Of a stretch of 64,000 nt of DNA, positions 1-11,526 are shown one piece after another. Made by a program: the position numbers and the translations under genes. This DNA is from Furcasterigmium furcatum (taxonomy: Eukaryota; Ascomycota; Sordariomycetes; Glomerellales; Plectosphaerellaceae): contig BCIA01000005.1 of assembly GCA_001599815.1 (NCBI GenBank), positions 537,088-601,087 on the forward strand, written 5' to 3'. Under the pieces are notes generated by a model. The model made no database searches and was not told where the DNA came from. It saw only the letters and a list, made by a program, of their open reading frames with translations. Position 1 is the stretch's first letter, and every line of letters starts with the position of its first letter.

Positions 1-1007
1 CGAAGTCTACGGCTGCGCTCCCCAGACTTATTGCATGTCTTGCGTCCCCTTCACGGATCCTAACAACATCTTCCCTGCTGTCATCGTCCCCGCCGTGGCC
101 AAAATCGTCGCCAACGAGTCCCGCTCCGACAAGTCCCGCATCATCATTGGAAACACCGGTGCCATCCGCTTCGATCTCTGGAAAGGACCTTTCACTTACG
201 ATGATAACTTTGTTGTGTCCCCCTTCCGGGACAACTTCCTTTACATTCCCGATGTGCCTTTCGAGTTGGCCTCGACTGTCCTCCGGAGGTACGTCATTGC
301 AATGCCCAAAGAGTCCTGACTTATTGATCGGATTATAAGACTGATTATCGCCTCTACCAGGCTCAACGGTGGTGGTGTCGATAAGCGCGACTTTGGTATC
401 ATGCCTGTCGCCCGCGATGAGTGTGTCGATCCAGTCCTGGGCCCCCTGAGCCCCCGTTCTGCCCGTGATCCCCGTGGTGTCAGCCGCCGCCAGGAAACTA
501 TCACCTCCGGTTACACGACCACCGATGACTGGGGCAGCGATGGTATGACTATGCTGAATTCTTCTCACACATATCGCCGACTTGTTCTAACTCTGTCCAG
601 GTGATGACACTGAGCACACTCAAATCCCCAACTACCGTCTCCCCGGATACTGGGAGTCACGCGCCGACTTCCCCAAGGACGGCAGCAACCCCGAGAAGGT
701 CGATTTGATCTTCTTCGACTTGTAAGTACCAGCCTAGTCCCTGCAATAAGTCTGGCATCCCAGGGAACTGATATCTTCGTTTGCCAGCATCGAGTCGCGC
801 GTCCTTGGATATCTCGGTAAAGACTATACCGCCGACATGGTTGAGTGCTATCTTGATTGCAACTTCAGTTCTCAGGGTAAGATAGCCTCAGTCTGGTGAT
901 CGTCTATTTGAGATGACGGAAATGCTAACATGAATCGTTTCGTAGACTTCATGCTGCCATATGCCAAGGCTGTCTGGCAGGAAAACATTGCCAACTGCCC
1001 CGTTTGA
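1..1007 (+). CDS. 5'-nucleotidase-like metallophosphoesterase, C-terminal part (5' end outside window)
   Basis: Five exons keep one frame to a TGA: 2-288, 361-542, 601-721, 788-876 and 946-1007, giving the last 246 residues. All four introns (58-72 bp) are GT-AG. The text around IIIGNTGAIRFDLWKGPFTY resembles the substrate-binding C-terminal domain of 5'-nucleotidases, where an IxxxNxGxIRxD strand is followed by GxFTxxD. Overall it looks like the fungal secreted phosphoesterases related to yeast YHR202W. The metal-binding N-terminal phosphoesterase domain would lie upstream of base 1 and cannot be seen, so catalytic competence is unknown. An RRQ-containing low-complexity linker (from about 440) separates two conserved blocks, and the C-terminus has paired Cys residues (ECYLDCNF) that may form a disulfide. 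It ends 175 bp from the convergent homeodomain gene. Family call from remembered similarity, not a search. Confidence 0.7.
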
Positions 1008-1182
1008 GGGGAAAGTACAGCAATATGTACATCCCAATAGACAATAATAGCCACGGATCCGGGTTGTCCTTGGTCATCTGCGATCATAGATCACCACACA
1101 TGCGCACCGAGAAGCTCGAGGCCCGGCAGAAGGGGAATCTCCGAACTTAGGCCTCAACCCGTGCTCTCTCGGTACCCAATAC

Positions 1183-3874
1183 TCACGGCGCAGATGGCAC
1201 GTTTGTTGAGCCGTCTCCAGTCAAGCCAATGCTCTCTTTAAACCTGCGTAGCCACTCATCATTGTCTGCGGGTGTTTGGTTCCACGGGTCATCCCTGAGA
1301 AGATAGTCATGGGTTAGCCTGGAGAATCTGATTATTGAAAACAGAAAGGCGGACGGGATGTTGCCGAGGCAATCAGAAACATCTGCAGAAGCATGCTTAC
1401 TCGTCATACCACATCCACCGAGCTTGGTACCGCAGTTCATTGTCAGTAGGGACGTGTCTGTTCGGGTTATTCGGCGACATGGTCGTTTTGACAAACCGGG
1501 CGAGTCCGGCGGAAAGTCGACTGTAGCTGTTATGGTCATTGAGTAAATATTGCACGCGGGGAGCAGAGTGCAGCTGTGAGCCGGCTGCGGCGGTCGACGG
1601 TTGTGGCGTTTCGAGTTGGTTGCTAGAGCTGGCGGTCATGGACGGTTGGATTGTTGTGAGTCCGGGATAGGGTTCTTCTACCGCGGGTTGGTGCGCGTCA
1701 AGACCGGGAAATAATGATATTTCAGCTTCGGTCATTGCAGAATGTTCCATCTGAAGTGGTTCTGCAGGAAGCTGACCCAGTAAGTCAGGATCGGTGGCCG
1801 TACGGGCACCAGCGTCGTTCCCGGCGCTGATGGTGTACGACTGGTGCTGCCGTTCGCGGAATTGCTCGGTCCACCGTGTCGAGGCCCATAGAAGCCTCAC
1901 CACGAAGTCTGCGAAGTGCTTGGAAGGGTTGGGCGAATATGCTTCGGCATGCGAGACGATGTTTGCCGCCTCTTCTTGCAGCTCATAGTCGGACAAATTC
2001 AGCCCGAGAGCGTTTTGCATCGTCACGAGTCGGTACAGCTGTATTTCGAGGTCGCAGTCATCGAAGATGCTGTGCTTTCCGTTGATCCTGAGTTGGCTGA
2101 AGCGCGACTTGGCCATCTGTTGCAAAGGGAGAAATCGAGCTCTTTCGGCCATGTCGGAACAGAGAAATACGTCCCGCAGCCATGACGGTGCCGATGAAGC
2201 AGGGTGAGGCGAGATCATATCGGCACCAAATATAACGGAGCAACCCTCGTACTGGAGATCATCGTCCGAAGGCAGACAGCCGTGGGTACCGAGATGGTCC
2301 TGGGTGAAGTACTCCAGTTCCAACTTGATGAGTTCATACGCGCTGGTGGGCGTATCAGGCGATCCACGCACGGACGAGATTGGAAAAGCAGAAGTCTGCT
2401 CCTGATGAATCAGGTCTGTAGCACAATGTTAGCATGGTGCAAGTTCCAGACGGACAGAATTAGACTTACACGGGGGCATGGCATTGTCCACCATGTCGAC
2501 AATATCAGAATCGAACCCCCAGTCCCCTTTCCACTCGGCCATTGTGTTTCCACCCTTGAAATGATCGGCCAAGTGATCGGTTCGACTGGTCCAAGATTCC
2601 AGGGCCTGGTCGCAAAACCCGCAGCGAGACCGGATCTCTCTGCCCGCAGCAACCTTCCACTGCTCCATTGGCCATGCCATGAAGGTAGATTCATGTACCA
2701 GCTTTAGATGTTGGCGAAGATGATCTTTGCGGTGGAAGGTTCGGTGTGACAAAGTGCGTTCTTGGCAAACTGAGTGATGATGCAACTGCAGATGAGAATC
2801 ATCTGGCTCACCAGCGCCACAGTAGACACAAGCTTGCACGCCTAGTTCAGGGTGAAGTTCGGTAGGGCCCATTGGCGAACAAACCCATTCTTCGAGCGAG
2901 AGGTGTATGGATTTCTCGTGCCGTTGCCAGTCGTACTTGTGCTTGAATGTCTCGATACAGAAAGTGCACTGGTACCGGTGACGGATTTGCAGCAAGTTTG
3001 TTCGACGAGTAGAATGTCGTAGCGGCTGTTTTCGTCGCCTTCGGCGGACTCCGTGGTGAGCGCTGGGAGGTTTCGAGAAGCCTGGCGTCTGGGATGAAGA
3101 CCGGGATCCGTGGCTGGAGCGTGACATGGCGCGACTACTGACGGAGGAGGCATCACTTGACGAGATGTCGGATGAAGCCAAGTAATATGGAGTAGAAGAT
3201 GGCCTGGGGGAGGCTGCCGCAATTCGTGAAATGTCGGAAAAAGTGGCGGCTTCGTGCTCGGGTGGTGAACTTTCCCATCGTTCGAGCGGGTTCATCTCCT
3301 GGAACGGAACGGGTGTAGGTCGGCGCGGAGGGATATCCATGGGCGGGTGACCTGTTGATGTGTCCTCAGGTAATCTCCGGCTGGGATTTGATATTGGACC
3401 ATGCCCCTGAAACTTGTAGTGCCGTCGTCGGGCATTGGCAAGCCAGTTTTGCACTTGCTGCTTGGTGAGCCCCGTCCGGTCCTGGAGCATCTCGACCTCC
3501 TCGGGCGTGGCGTATGGATGCGTCTCATGGTTTGACAACCATTGCCGCAATATCCGAACCGACTCGGAGGAAAAGCGAGGGGACACTTTGGCTGACTTGG
3601 CCGTGAGGCTCTGGGATTGTTGTGCGGGTGAGGGTGAGCCATCGCCAGTTGACGGCTCGTCAGGGCTTCCAGCAGGCGGAGGTTGCGCAACATCTAAATT
3701 TCCGTGTCTGTCTCCAGTGTCAGGATTGAATGCCTCCCATGGAGAAAAGCCATTATCACCCGGTTCTTGGGCTGGGTGTCCTTCCAAGAACAGGGTTCCG
3801 CCAAGCCCACCCGAAGGGTCGAGAAGAAGCTCGAGGTCGGGAATGTCATCTGGTTCGAGGCGCAGGTCGTTCAT
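1183..3874 (-). CDS. Homeodomain (KN/TALE-type) plus C2H2 zinc-finger transcription factor
   Basis: Spliced model complement(1183-1294, 1401-2415, 2470-3874), 843 aa. Residues about 98-155 form a homeodomain with the recognition helix QNWLANARRRHYKFQ; the WLANARR signature is typical of atypical KN homeodomains. A Ser-rich, basic linker follows. Cys/His fingers then start at YQCTFCIETF (Cys303, Cys306) and continue through RKDHLRQHLKLVH to RCGFCDQALESWTSRTDHLADH near residue 437. The C-terminal half has no recognised domain but ends in a conserved-looking DDPWNQTPADNDEWLRRF block, joined only when the intron 1295-1400 is removed; without splicing the frame stops right after WMWYDE. Nuclear DNA-binding regulator by domain content; targets are unknown. 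Its 5' flank is the left side of a 3.9 kb non-coding region. Confidence 0.85.
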
Positions 3875-6800
3875 TATGCATGTTTGTTTGGCAACAGCAA
3901 ATATGATCCAAGCAAAGAGACGTAAAGTTCTGAGGTTGGGCGCCTGACATGACGTTAGCTTTCCATGATGAGCTCCGATGCGACTCGGATGAGCCCATGT
4001 TCGGCAGCCCCACTAAGACTAGACCCTCGATTTTGTAGTATTTGGGATATTGACCTAGTGGGCTGAAGATTAATAAGAGACGGAAGTGGCTATCCGCAGG
4101 AGAGTTTGCATGTATTGCATATTTGAGTTGGAGATTCTCCTATTCCGGAGGTTGACGGCGTCCCTTGACATGTAGGGCGTGTTCTGTGACCAAGACCCCA
4201 CCGCCAGGCCAGCTCTGCGCCTGGCAGCTTGAACTGCCGACAAAAACAATGTTAGATATGATATTCCAGTATGTCTTGAATGTCAGATTTAATTTTCTTC
4301 TGCCTGGCCTTATGGCAGCCGGTGCGAGGCAGGAAGATCAGGGCCAACATGCCAGTATCTTCACCGAGCTCTGACCGAATTCTGACCGAAGTCCACCGAG
4401 GAGGCGATGGGAAGGAACGGTCGCATCTAGCCCGGTGGCACTTGCCTATTGCCGGGCAATGAAGAGAATTCGTGAGTGATGACTCAGATTCGGCGCGCCC
4501 GATTGACATTGCCATTGATTCTGCTTCTAGCGCATCGACCGTTCTTCTTCCTCGGTTCATCGCCGCGCGCCGGTTGCTCAGGCTCTATCAAGCCGCGACG
4601 TTTTGCCATCGACCGACTTCGGACTTTACAAGAGACCCCCCAGCGTTGACTCCGCGGACACCAGAACGCCGAAATAAATGACTCTGCATTCCGGAAACAT
4701 GCCTCGGTCCCGTTCAACACGACGAATCCGTTCTTGTACGAGCATGTCCCGAGATCGAAAGTTGGCATCGCGCCTGCAGCGCAGCGCAGTGCATGGGGGA
4801 GCCAAGACATCGATGCGACCTTGGGGACACGGGCCTCGGTGGATTGAGAGAGGACCGGACCTGGGGTACAGGTGTTGAGCAGCCGAGGGCATATGTACCA
4901 GTACCAGCAGCACCACCAGGCCTCTCGCGCTGCGATTGCGGAGCCAGGCATTGAACCATCCGCCGGTCGGGCCAGTCTAGAAACGCCCTAGAAAACGACA
5001 TTTCCGATGACGAGAATGGGCGGGAGGATCCGCAATGGCACCCGGTTCTCCTACTGATGGACATTTGTCGGAGAAGGGCATCTCGGTTCGAGTCAAGAAG
5101 GTGGCAATCGGGTCTCAGGGCATTGAGCGGCGGACTCACTCGGGGCACACCGCCTCCTCTGAAATCTCCGAGAAGACCCCCTACAGCGTTCCCTGCCTGC
5201 TGGTAGGGGTACGGGGTACGACCCCATCACAGCTCCCGTCTGCGCCATGCGGAGTACCCGCTACCCGTCGATCGCGGCCTGTGCGGAGCGGCGGCTGAAT
5301 GTTTCCTCAGTGGTCTCTTCCCTCTGGACTGGGCTCGACTTGGCCTTGGACCAACAACAGATCACCCATTTCCAGGGGACCCAGCACGTGCTCTCCTCCC
5401 CCTCCCAACGAAGATGTCCGGAACTTCGGATATCAACTGTCCAGTCCTGTTTGCCACGAACCACGAATGATGTTCAGGGTCCATCTACCTTCGTCGACTA
5501 CCGTGCCTCACTAGCACCGCCCAGACCGCCAGGTCCGCTGCACACGCGACACGATTCAGGTGGTGTTGTTTCAATGCGGAAGGAGGCAAGGAGGGGAGGC
5601 CATGGGATCACGGAAGATCCGCGAGATGACTGATAGGCGATAAGCAGGTTCGCCGTTCCTTCCCTTGGAGTCACGCCTTTGCACCCCTCCCGTCCGCCAG
5701 GGTGATCTGGCGAGACGAGTCGCGGAGACTCGAGACCTGCAGCCTTCTTCCTCGACGGTTGATCCGTGGCTTACCAGCCGCTGCCGGCGTGCTCGTCTGC
5801 TGACTGGCGCCCAGGCTGACCTACCAGTCAGCTCCACGATCTCCTCAAGTCATGGTGCCCAATATTCGAATTACTGCATTCTACGGCCGGATTCGAGTCG
5901 CTCAGCATGGGCTTCATCCAGTAACCAATTGCCAGGTTGTCGGGGCGCTCCAGAACGGCTGGTCAACAGATATCGCTGGCCAACGCCAGTGGTCGGCACC
6001 CACCCTCCCTAGCTCTCGGATCTGCACCGAAATCGGGCTCAGGGTCTCAGGCCACGGCCTCGGCGGACCCTACCCCCGCCTGTCTGTGCTTCAGACGACC
6101 AGTTTCCCCACGAAGGGGTCAACTGACGCCCACTCTGCCGAGAATGTCGAGGCAGCGGGTGGGTTCTTATCAGCCTGCCTGAGGCTCTCGTCTTCTCTCG
6201 GCGATGGCGAATGCCCCTGGTGACTCGACTGGCTTCGGTCCTCGGGGATGAGGGGGAAACTGTCGTGGCAATGGTAGCGGAACCCGGGACCGATCATGAG
6301 GCTTCCCCGGGTAGATGCACCTCGAATAACTTCCCCTCGGGCAGCGGCACGCGTCTGTAGCAGCCCACACCTGCATGTGCAGCCACGATGGTTCACCTCC
6401 TATCAATCCCCGCTACCCCAGATATCACAAGACGATATCAGGCTGCCTCACCTTGGACAGCATGCATGTTGACCAACTCGGAGAGCGGCTTGGGTCGAGC
6501 GGACTGGTGGCTTCGCCAGCAGCCAACCGTGGCCTGGTTTGCCTGGCCAGTATGGAGGTGCCGCATCAGCGCATAAATACCACTTCTTGGACACGAGGCC
6601 GACTGCAGGCTCGGGCCCCTCCATGGACAAAACGACCGCCCTCCTCTTGGAGCCGCATTTGTGACCGAGGCCGCCGACGACGGCTGCTGCCTCCTCTGCC
6701 AAGGCAATTCGCAACCCCATCGTGCGACTGCTTACTGGGGGCCAGCGAGTGATCCAACCAGAGGAGGCATTTCCAAGTCGACAAAGTGGCTGCGTATTCA

Positions 6801-7752
6801 CCAGCATTCACGACCCAGACCAGGCGAGGCTGTCTAGCTTGTCCAGGCCAGGGCACCCCACGTTGATTCGAGCTGATCTTGTCGCAACCCCTATCCCTAT
6901 CTCAGGGGGGGGCCTATCAGAGGACGGCGGATTGGCGACGCCGCCAACGGGTACGTGGAGTCACAAATGCCCCAGAGGAACCACCGCCATCGAGGTAGCG
7001 TCGAGGCGGCGCACTAGAGGGCACTTGACAGTCTTTGACCCCCCCATCTGGGCCCAAGTCCCGGTACGAGTAGTACGCCCCGACAGGTACGACCATGCGG
7101 TGTGGAAACAGGCAGCGTACCAGTGACACAGTCCCACGTCTGTCGAGACCGCTCGAAGACAGCCATTGAATACCCGGTGCCCGCCCCCAACTAAAGTCGC
7201 CAAGGGACCTCGCCTGCACGCTGCGGCCCACCGGCCGGCCGGCGACATGTTGGGGAGGACCCCTGGACCCCTGCTGATCTGTACCTCGAGCTCACCCCGG
7301 TGAACCTCCTTGTCATGGAATCCCGGCACTAATCATGGCAAGGCTGTCGAGTGACAGTTCAGGGTCTTTCACCCCCCTCCGGCCGTACCTTCGAGTCCTC
7401 AAGGTGTCGTCCCTATATATTCCCCTTCTCTCTTTTCCTCCCGTCCCACCCCCTTCTCCCCCTTCTTCAGTAACAATCGTTGTCTTTGTCTCTGCAACTG
7501 CCCTTTGGGTAGAGTCCAAGTGTGCGTACCTCTTCATCGTATCTCAAGATGCCCTCCCCACTGACTCGGTAGAGGCCGATACAGATAACCCAGGACGCCG
7601 TCACCTTCTTTTGCACCTCGTCACAGCCGCCTCTTGCTTCCTGGGGTTCCGTAGACCTCGAACCTCGATATATAAACAGAAGCTTTTCTCGAACAACGCA
7701 ATATATATCAACAAACAAACAACTTGCTTCGCGAACAACGCAGCCACCCAAA
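3875..7752. other. 3.9 kb divergent intergenic region
   Basis: No gene can be supported. Open frames here are short (up to about 165 codons, the longest running into the calpain start), show no recognisable domain and do not join by good splice sites. The left edge holds the upstream sequence of the homeodomain gene, the right edge the calpain promoter. The length suits a regulatory gene with a long promoter or leader, but a non-coding RNA cannot be excluded. Confidence 0.5.
7414..7676 (+). promoter_or_regulatory. Candidate core promoter of the calpain gene (TATA-like boxes and CT-rich block)
   Basis: TATATAT at 7414-7420 is followed directly by a 51-base pyrimidine block (7421-7471), the arrangement common at fungal transcription starts. 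A second box, TATATAAA, lies at 7669-7676, 77 bases before the ATG at 7753. Which box is used cannot be told from sequence. Confidence 0.4.
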
Positions 7753-10748
7753 ATGCACGGCTACAGCTCCTCCGAGGAGTCCGACGACCCTCGCCGCCCC
7801 AAGACCGCACCTACCNCCAGCACCAGCAATAACGACCANAAAAAGAAGAAGAAGCCCAAGCCCCCGCCNCAGGCGTCCATCAACCACATCTGGAAGACGT
7901 TCCANAAGCGCAAGTTTAACAAGGCTGTCTCTGTGCTGCCCTTTGACCCGGTTGCGCCGTCTGCTGGCTCTGATCNACCCAATGAGCTTTTCGGCGCCGG
8001 GTACGAGCGTGCNGCNGAGNAGTGCCGCAGGAAAGTCAAGAAGATCATCCAGGAGTGCCGTCGAGTCAACTCGCGGTACCGGGATCCCGGCTGGGACCTT
8101 GTGGGTGTTACCCCAACAGAGATCCTTTGCGGGCACAAGTCGCTAACTACGATCGGCAGGACTGGGACCTGAAATGGGAGAAGGGCAATTGCCTGAACAG
8201 TCTCGGAAGCACCAAGTGGAATATCAGCAGGTCCTCTGTGGCCAACTCGAGCGCCAACGTCCCCAAGGCCGTGAAGCGCGTCCACGAGATCTTCGAGAAG
8301 CCCACGTTCCTGAAGAACCCCAGCGGAAACGACATCAAGCAGGGCAGTCTCGGCAATTGCTGGCTCATTGCCTGTCTCACTGCCCTGGCCAACGTCCCTG
8401 GTGGTCTGCAGCGCATCTGCGTCGAGTATGACACGCGCATCGGCATCTACGGCTTCGTTTTTTACAGAGGTATGTGCACAAACGGGAGAATCCAGGGCAT
8501 TCTGCTCAATGAATGGGTCGCTGATTTCATGATAGACGGAGAATGGATCTACTCGATCATCGACGATAAGTTGTACCTCAAGTCGCCGGCCTGGGACTCG
8601 CGCAGCATGCAGCGCGAGCTGTTCCAGCAGATCGATCGGGACGACCAGGAGCGCGTCTACCGCAAGACGTACCAAACGGGCTCCAAGGCTCTCTTCTTCG
8701 GGCAATGCAAGGACCAGAACGAGACCTGGGTACCTCTTCTCGAGAAGGCCTACGCCAAGGCCCACGGCGACTACGCCTGCCTGAGCGGCGGCTGGACTGG
8801 CGAGGCCGCCGAGGATCTCACGGGCGGTGTCACCACAGAGATGCTCCTCTCTGACGTCCTCGACCTCGACAGCTTCTGGAAGAACGAGCTCATGAAGGTC
8901 AACGAGGAGTTCCTCTTCGGCTTCTCGACCGGACTCCTCGAATGCGGCTACGGCGACCGCGACGGCATCTCCGAGGGCCATGCTTATGTTTTGCTGGAGG
9001 CGAAGGAGCTCAAGTCCGGCGAGCGCCTCCTCAAGCTCCGCAACCCCTGGGGCAAGATCCGCAAGGGGCTTTGGGAGGGTGCCTGGTCCGACGGTTCCAA
9101 GGAGTGGACTCCTGATGCTGTCGAGGAGGTCGGACACCAGTTCGGCAACGATTCCGTCTTCTGGATCTCTTTCGAGGACTTCCTGAACAAGTTCCAGCAT
9201 TTCGACCGTACTAGGCTCTTCCGTGATCCTACCTGGCGATGCTCTCAGCGCTGGATCGGCGTCGACGTGCCCTGGAAGTCGCAGTACCACGAGAAGTTCC
9301 AGATCAATCTCACCAAGGACTCACCCCTCATCCTCGCCTTGTCGCAGCTGGATGTCCGCTACTTCAAGGGCCTTGCCGGCCAGTACAGCTTCCGTCTGCA
9401 CTTCCGCATTCACGAGAAGAACAGCCCCGATGGGGAGGACTACTTCGTGCGCTCTCACGGCAACTATCTCATGGATCGTTCCGTGTCCATTGAGATCCCC
9501 GACATGCCCGCTGGCGAGTATAGCGTCTTCGTGAGCGTCACTGCTGAGCGGGACACCAGCGAATTGTCCGTCGAGGACGTGGTCAAGCGCGAGTGCAAGA
9601 AGCGCATCGAGAACGAGAAGCTTGCTCAGATTGGCCAGGCGTACGATCTTGCTCACAGCAAGGGTGCGGCACACCTCGAGGAGGTTGCCCGCCTGCGCAA
9701 GAAGAAGGAGCAGGAGGGCGCCTCCACCTCCCGCCAGAAGGAGCGCCGCAAGCTCTGGGAGCGTCGTCATCTCAACCGCCAGGTGACCTTCAGGCAGAAG
9801 GAGAAGAACGCCGAGAAGAAGGAGGCCCGCAGGGTGCGCAAGGAGGAGGAGCGCCGCCTTGAAGAGGAGGAGTCGCCTCGCGACCAAGGCTGCCAGACCG
9901 AGGTGGCCGAGAAGGCGGAGACCAAGCCCGAGGCCGAGGAGGTCAAGCCTGAGGGCAGCAAGGATGAGGTCAAAGAGCAGCCTAATAAGGAGCCCAAGGA
10001 GGGCGAGGCCCCGACTCCTGAAGCGACCGAGTCGAAGGACACCCCTGTCGCCTCCCAGGATGCTGAGCCCCGCGGCCGCAAGTCCGCGCCGCCCTCTCGC
10101 GCCCCTAGCCCCCGCAAGCGGGCTACACGGAAGAAGCGCCTCGTCGAGTCGGATGGTGACTCTTCCGACTCCCCGGTCGAGGACTGGGAGGCGCTGTACA
10201 GCGACGACGACATGGTCCGCAAGCCGCGCCTTTCTCCCGCGAACCCACCCCTTCCCAAGTCCGCCATCTACGAGTCCGAGGATGAGAACGCGCCTGAGCC
10301 CTGGAATGCTATCTGCATCCTGGGTGTCCGCGTCTACTCCATGGACGAAGACCTCAAGCTGCGGGTCGTGCTTGAGGGCGGCGACCTTGAGGAGGGTGGT
10401 ATGGGCAAGAAGGGCTCAGCCGATATCGATAACGGCCAAGTCAATGCCGGCGGCGAGCGCGAGCGCGAGCATGACGTTGCCCAACCTGAGGGAACCGACG
10501 CCGATGACGAGTCCGAGGAGGACAATGAGAAGAACACCAAGGCCGCCAAAGACGAGACAAAGCGAGACGAGGCGGTGTCGCCGACCGAGACAAAGACAGA
10601 CGACACCCCCGACACGGCCGAAGACTCTCGTTCCGAGCAGAGCAACGACTCCTCGGAATACGACAAGCTCGACTCGGGCGCCTCGACACCCGGCGTCCTT
10701 GTCACCCCTGCGCCGACTCCCTTGGAGTCCGGCAACGAACTTTGCTAG
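7753..10748 (+). CDS. Calpain-family cysteine protease with long charged C-terminal tail
   Basis: Exons 7753-8100, 8160-8469 and 8536-10748 (introns 59 and 66 bp) give 956 aa. The papain-like calpain core spans about residues 100-430. The triad is readable: Cys183 in GSLGNCWLIACL, His368 in GHAYVLLEAKE and Asn389 in LRNPWGK, in the usual order and spacing. A beta-sandwich-like domain follows (about 430-550). The last 400 residues are extremely Glu/Lys/Arg-rich, probably coiled coil then disordered, with many SP and TP sites. No EF-hand (penta-EF) domain is seen, so this is an atypical calpain; the PalB family was considered but its features were not recognised. Exon 1 contains eight N bases (7816, 7839, 7869, 7905, 7976, 8013, 8016, 8020), each leaving one unknown residue without breaking the frame. 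Confidence 0.9.
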
Positions 10749-11526
10749 ACGGACCGCGCCGCCAGATGGTCGGTCCACGCACACATTGACGAATATCACG
10801 ACCAAGAGACACGCAAGAACACGCTTTGCAGATTGGACTTTGCTTCCTTGCATTCCTTGCTTTCCTGGCCTATCTCTTCTCATTTCAGCTTGCCTCGACG
10901 ACAGAATTCACAGATCAAGACCGATATAGATCAGATCACCCCGGCGCCGCGGAAGATCGCGGGCGGGCACAGCGAGCGCTTTTTTCCGCTTAATCTTACT
11001 TCTTTATTATTCATTTGGTTCATCATTGGGTTTCGTTTCGCATCGGCATAGTCTACCCCATGCACCTTTTAAGGCGTTCACTCGGGGTTTTGGCAGTTAT
11101 TTAGGATTCCCCGAACACAATATCTTCATTAACCAGATGCTCCAACGTGATGACCGTGAAGAGGCTTGTTATTACAGTGAGTGAGGCAGCCGGCTGTTGT
11201 CATGGCTGACCTGCGCAGGGTCAGGTTCCAAACACCTGGAATTGGGGGTCACAAAGTCCCCTACAACCCTTACCCGCTGATCACAGGGGTCTGGCCAGCA
11301 GGCGGCCTCACTGGCCTGGGGGCATGTCATGGAGCCAACCCGCTATCGTGATTCTTCAAACCAGGGACGTTGATGAGAAGAAAGATTTAACATTATGTTT
11401 ACTATCCAATGTGCCCAAAGTCGTACGATAGGAATATTTTGAGCTCGCTGAACGCCAGGTATAACTTCCAACCAAAAATCGAGATCCACCAGCCGCTGAG
11501 TATTAATAGAATGTGGTGTGGGCACC
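10749..11526. other. Convergent 3' intergenic region
   Basis: This holds the 3' flanks of the calpain and MFS genes. A T-rich stretch at about 10980-11030 is a plausible 3' UTR/polyadenylation zone for the calpain. Nothing else is visible. Confidence 0.5.

Noticed and set aside
5084..5096. B-box-like GGTTCGAGTC, suspected tRNA (similar hits near 40036 and 59039)
   Set aside because: The flanking bases do not form a T stem and there is no acceptor pairing or A box at the right distance.
7761..9290. 509-codon minus-strand open frame antisense to the calpain
   Set aside because: It mirrors the coding bias of the calpain exon, has Val/Leu/Ala-rich text without domains and crosses intron positions of the real gene.
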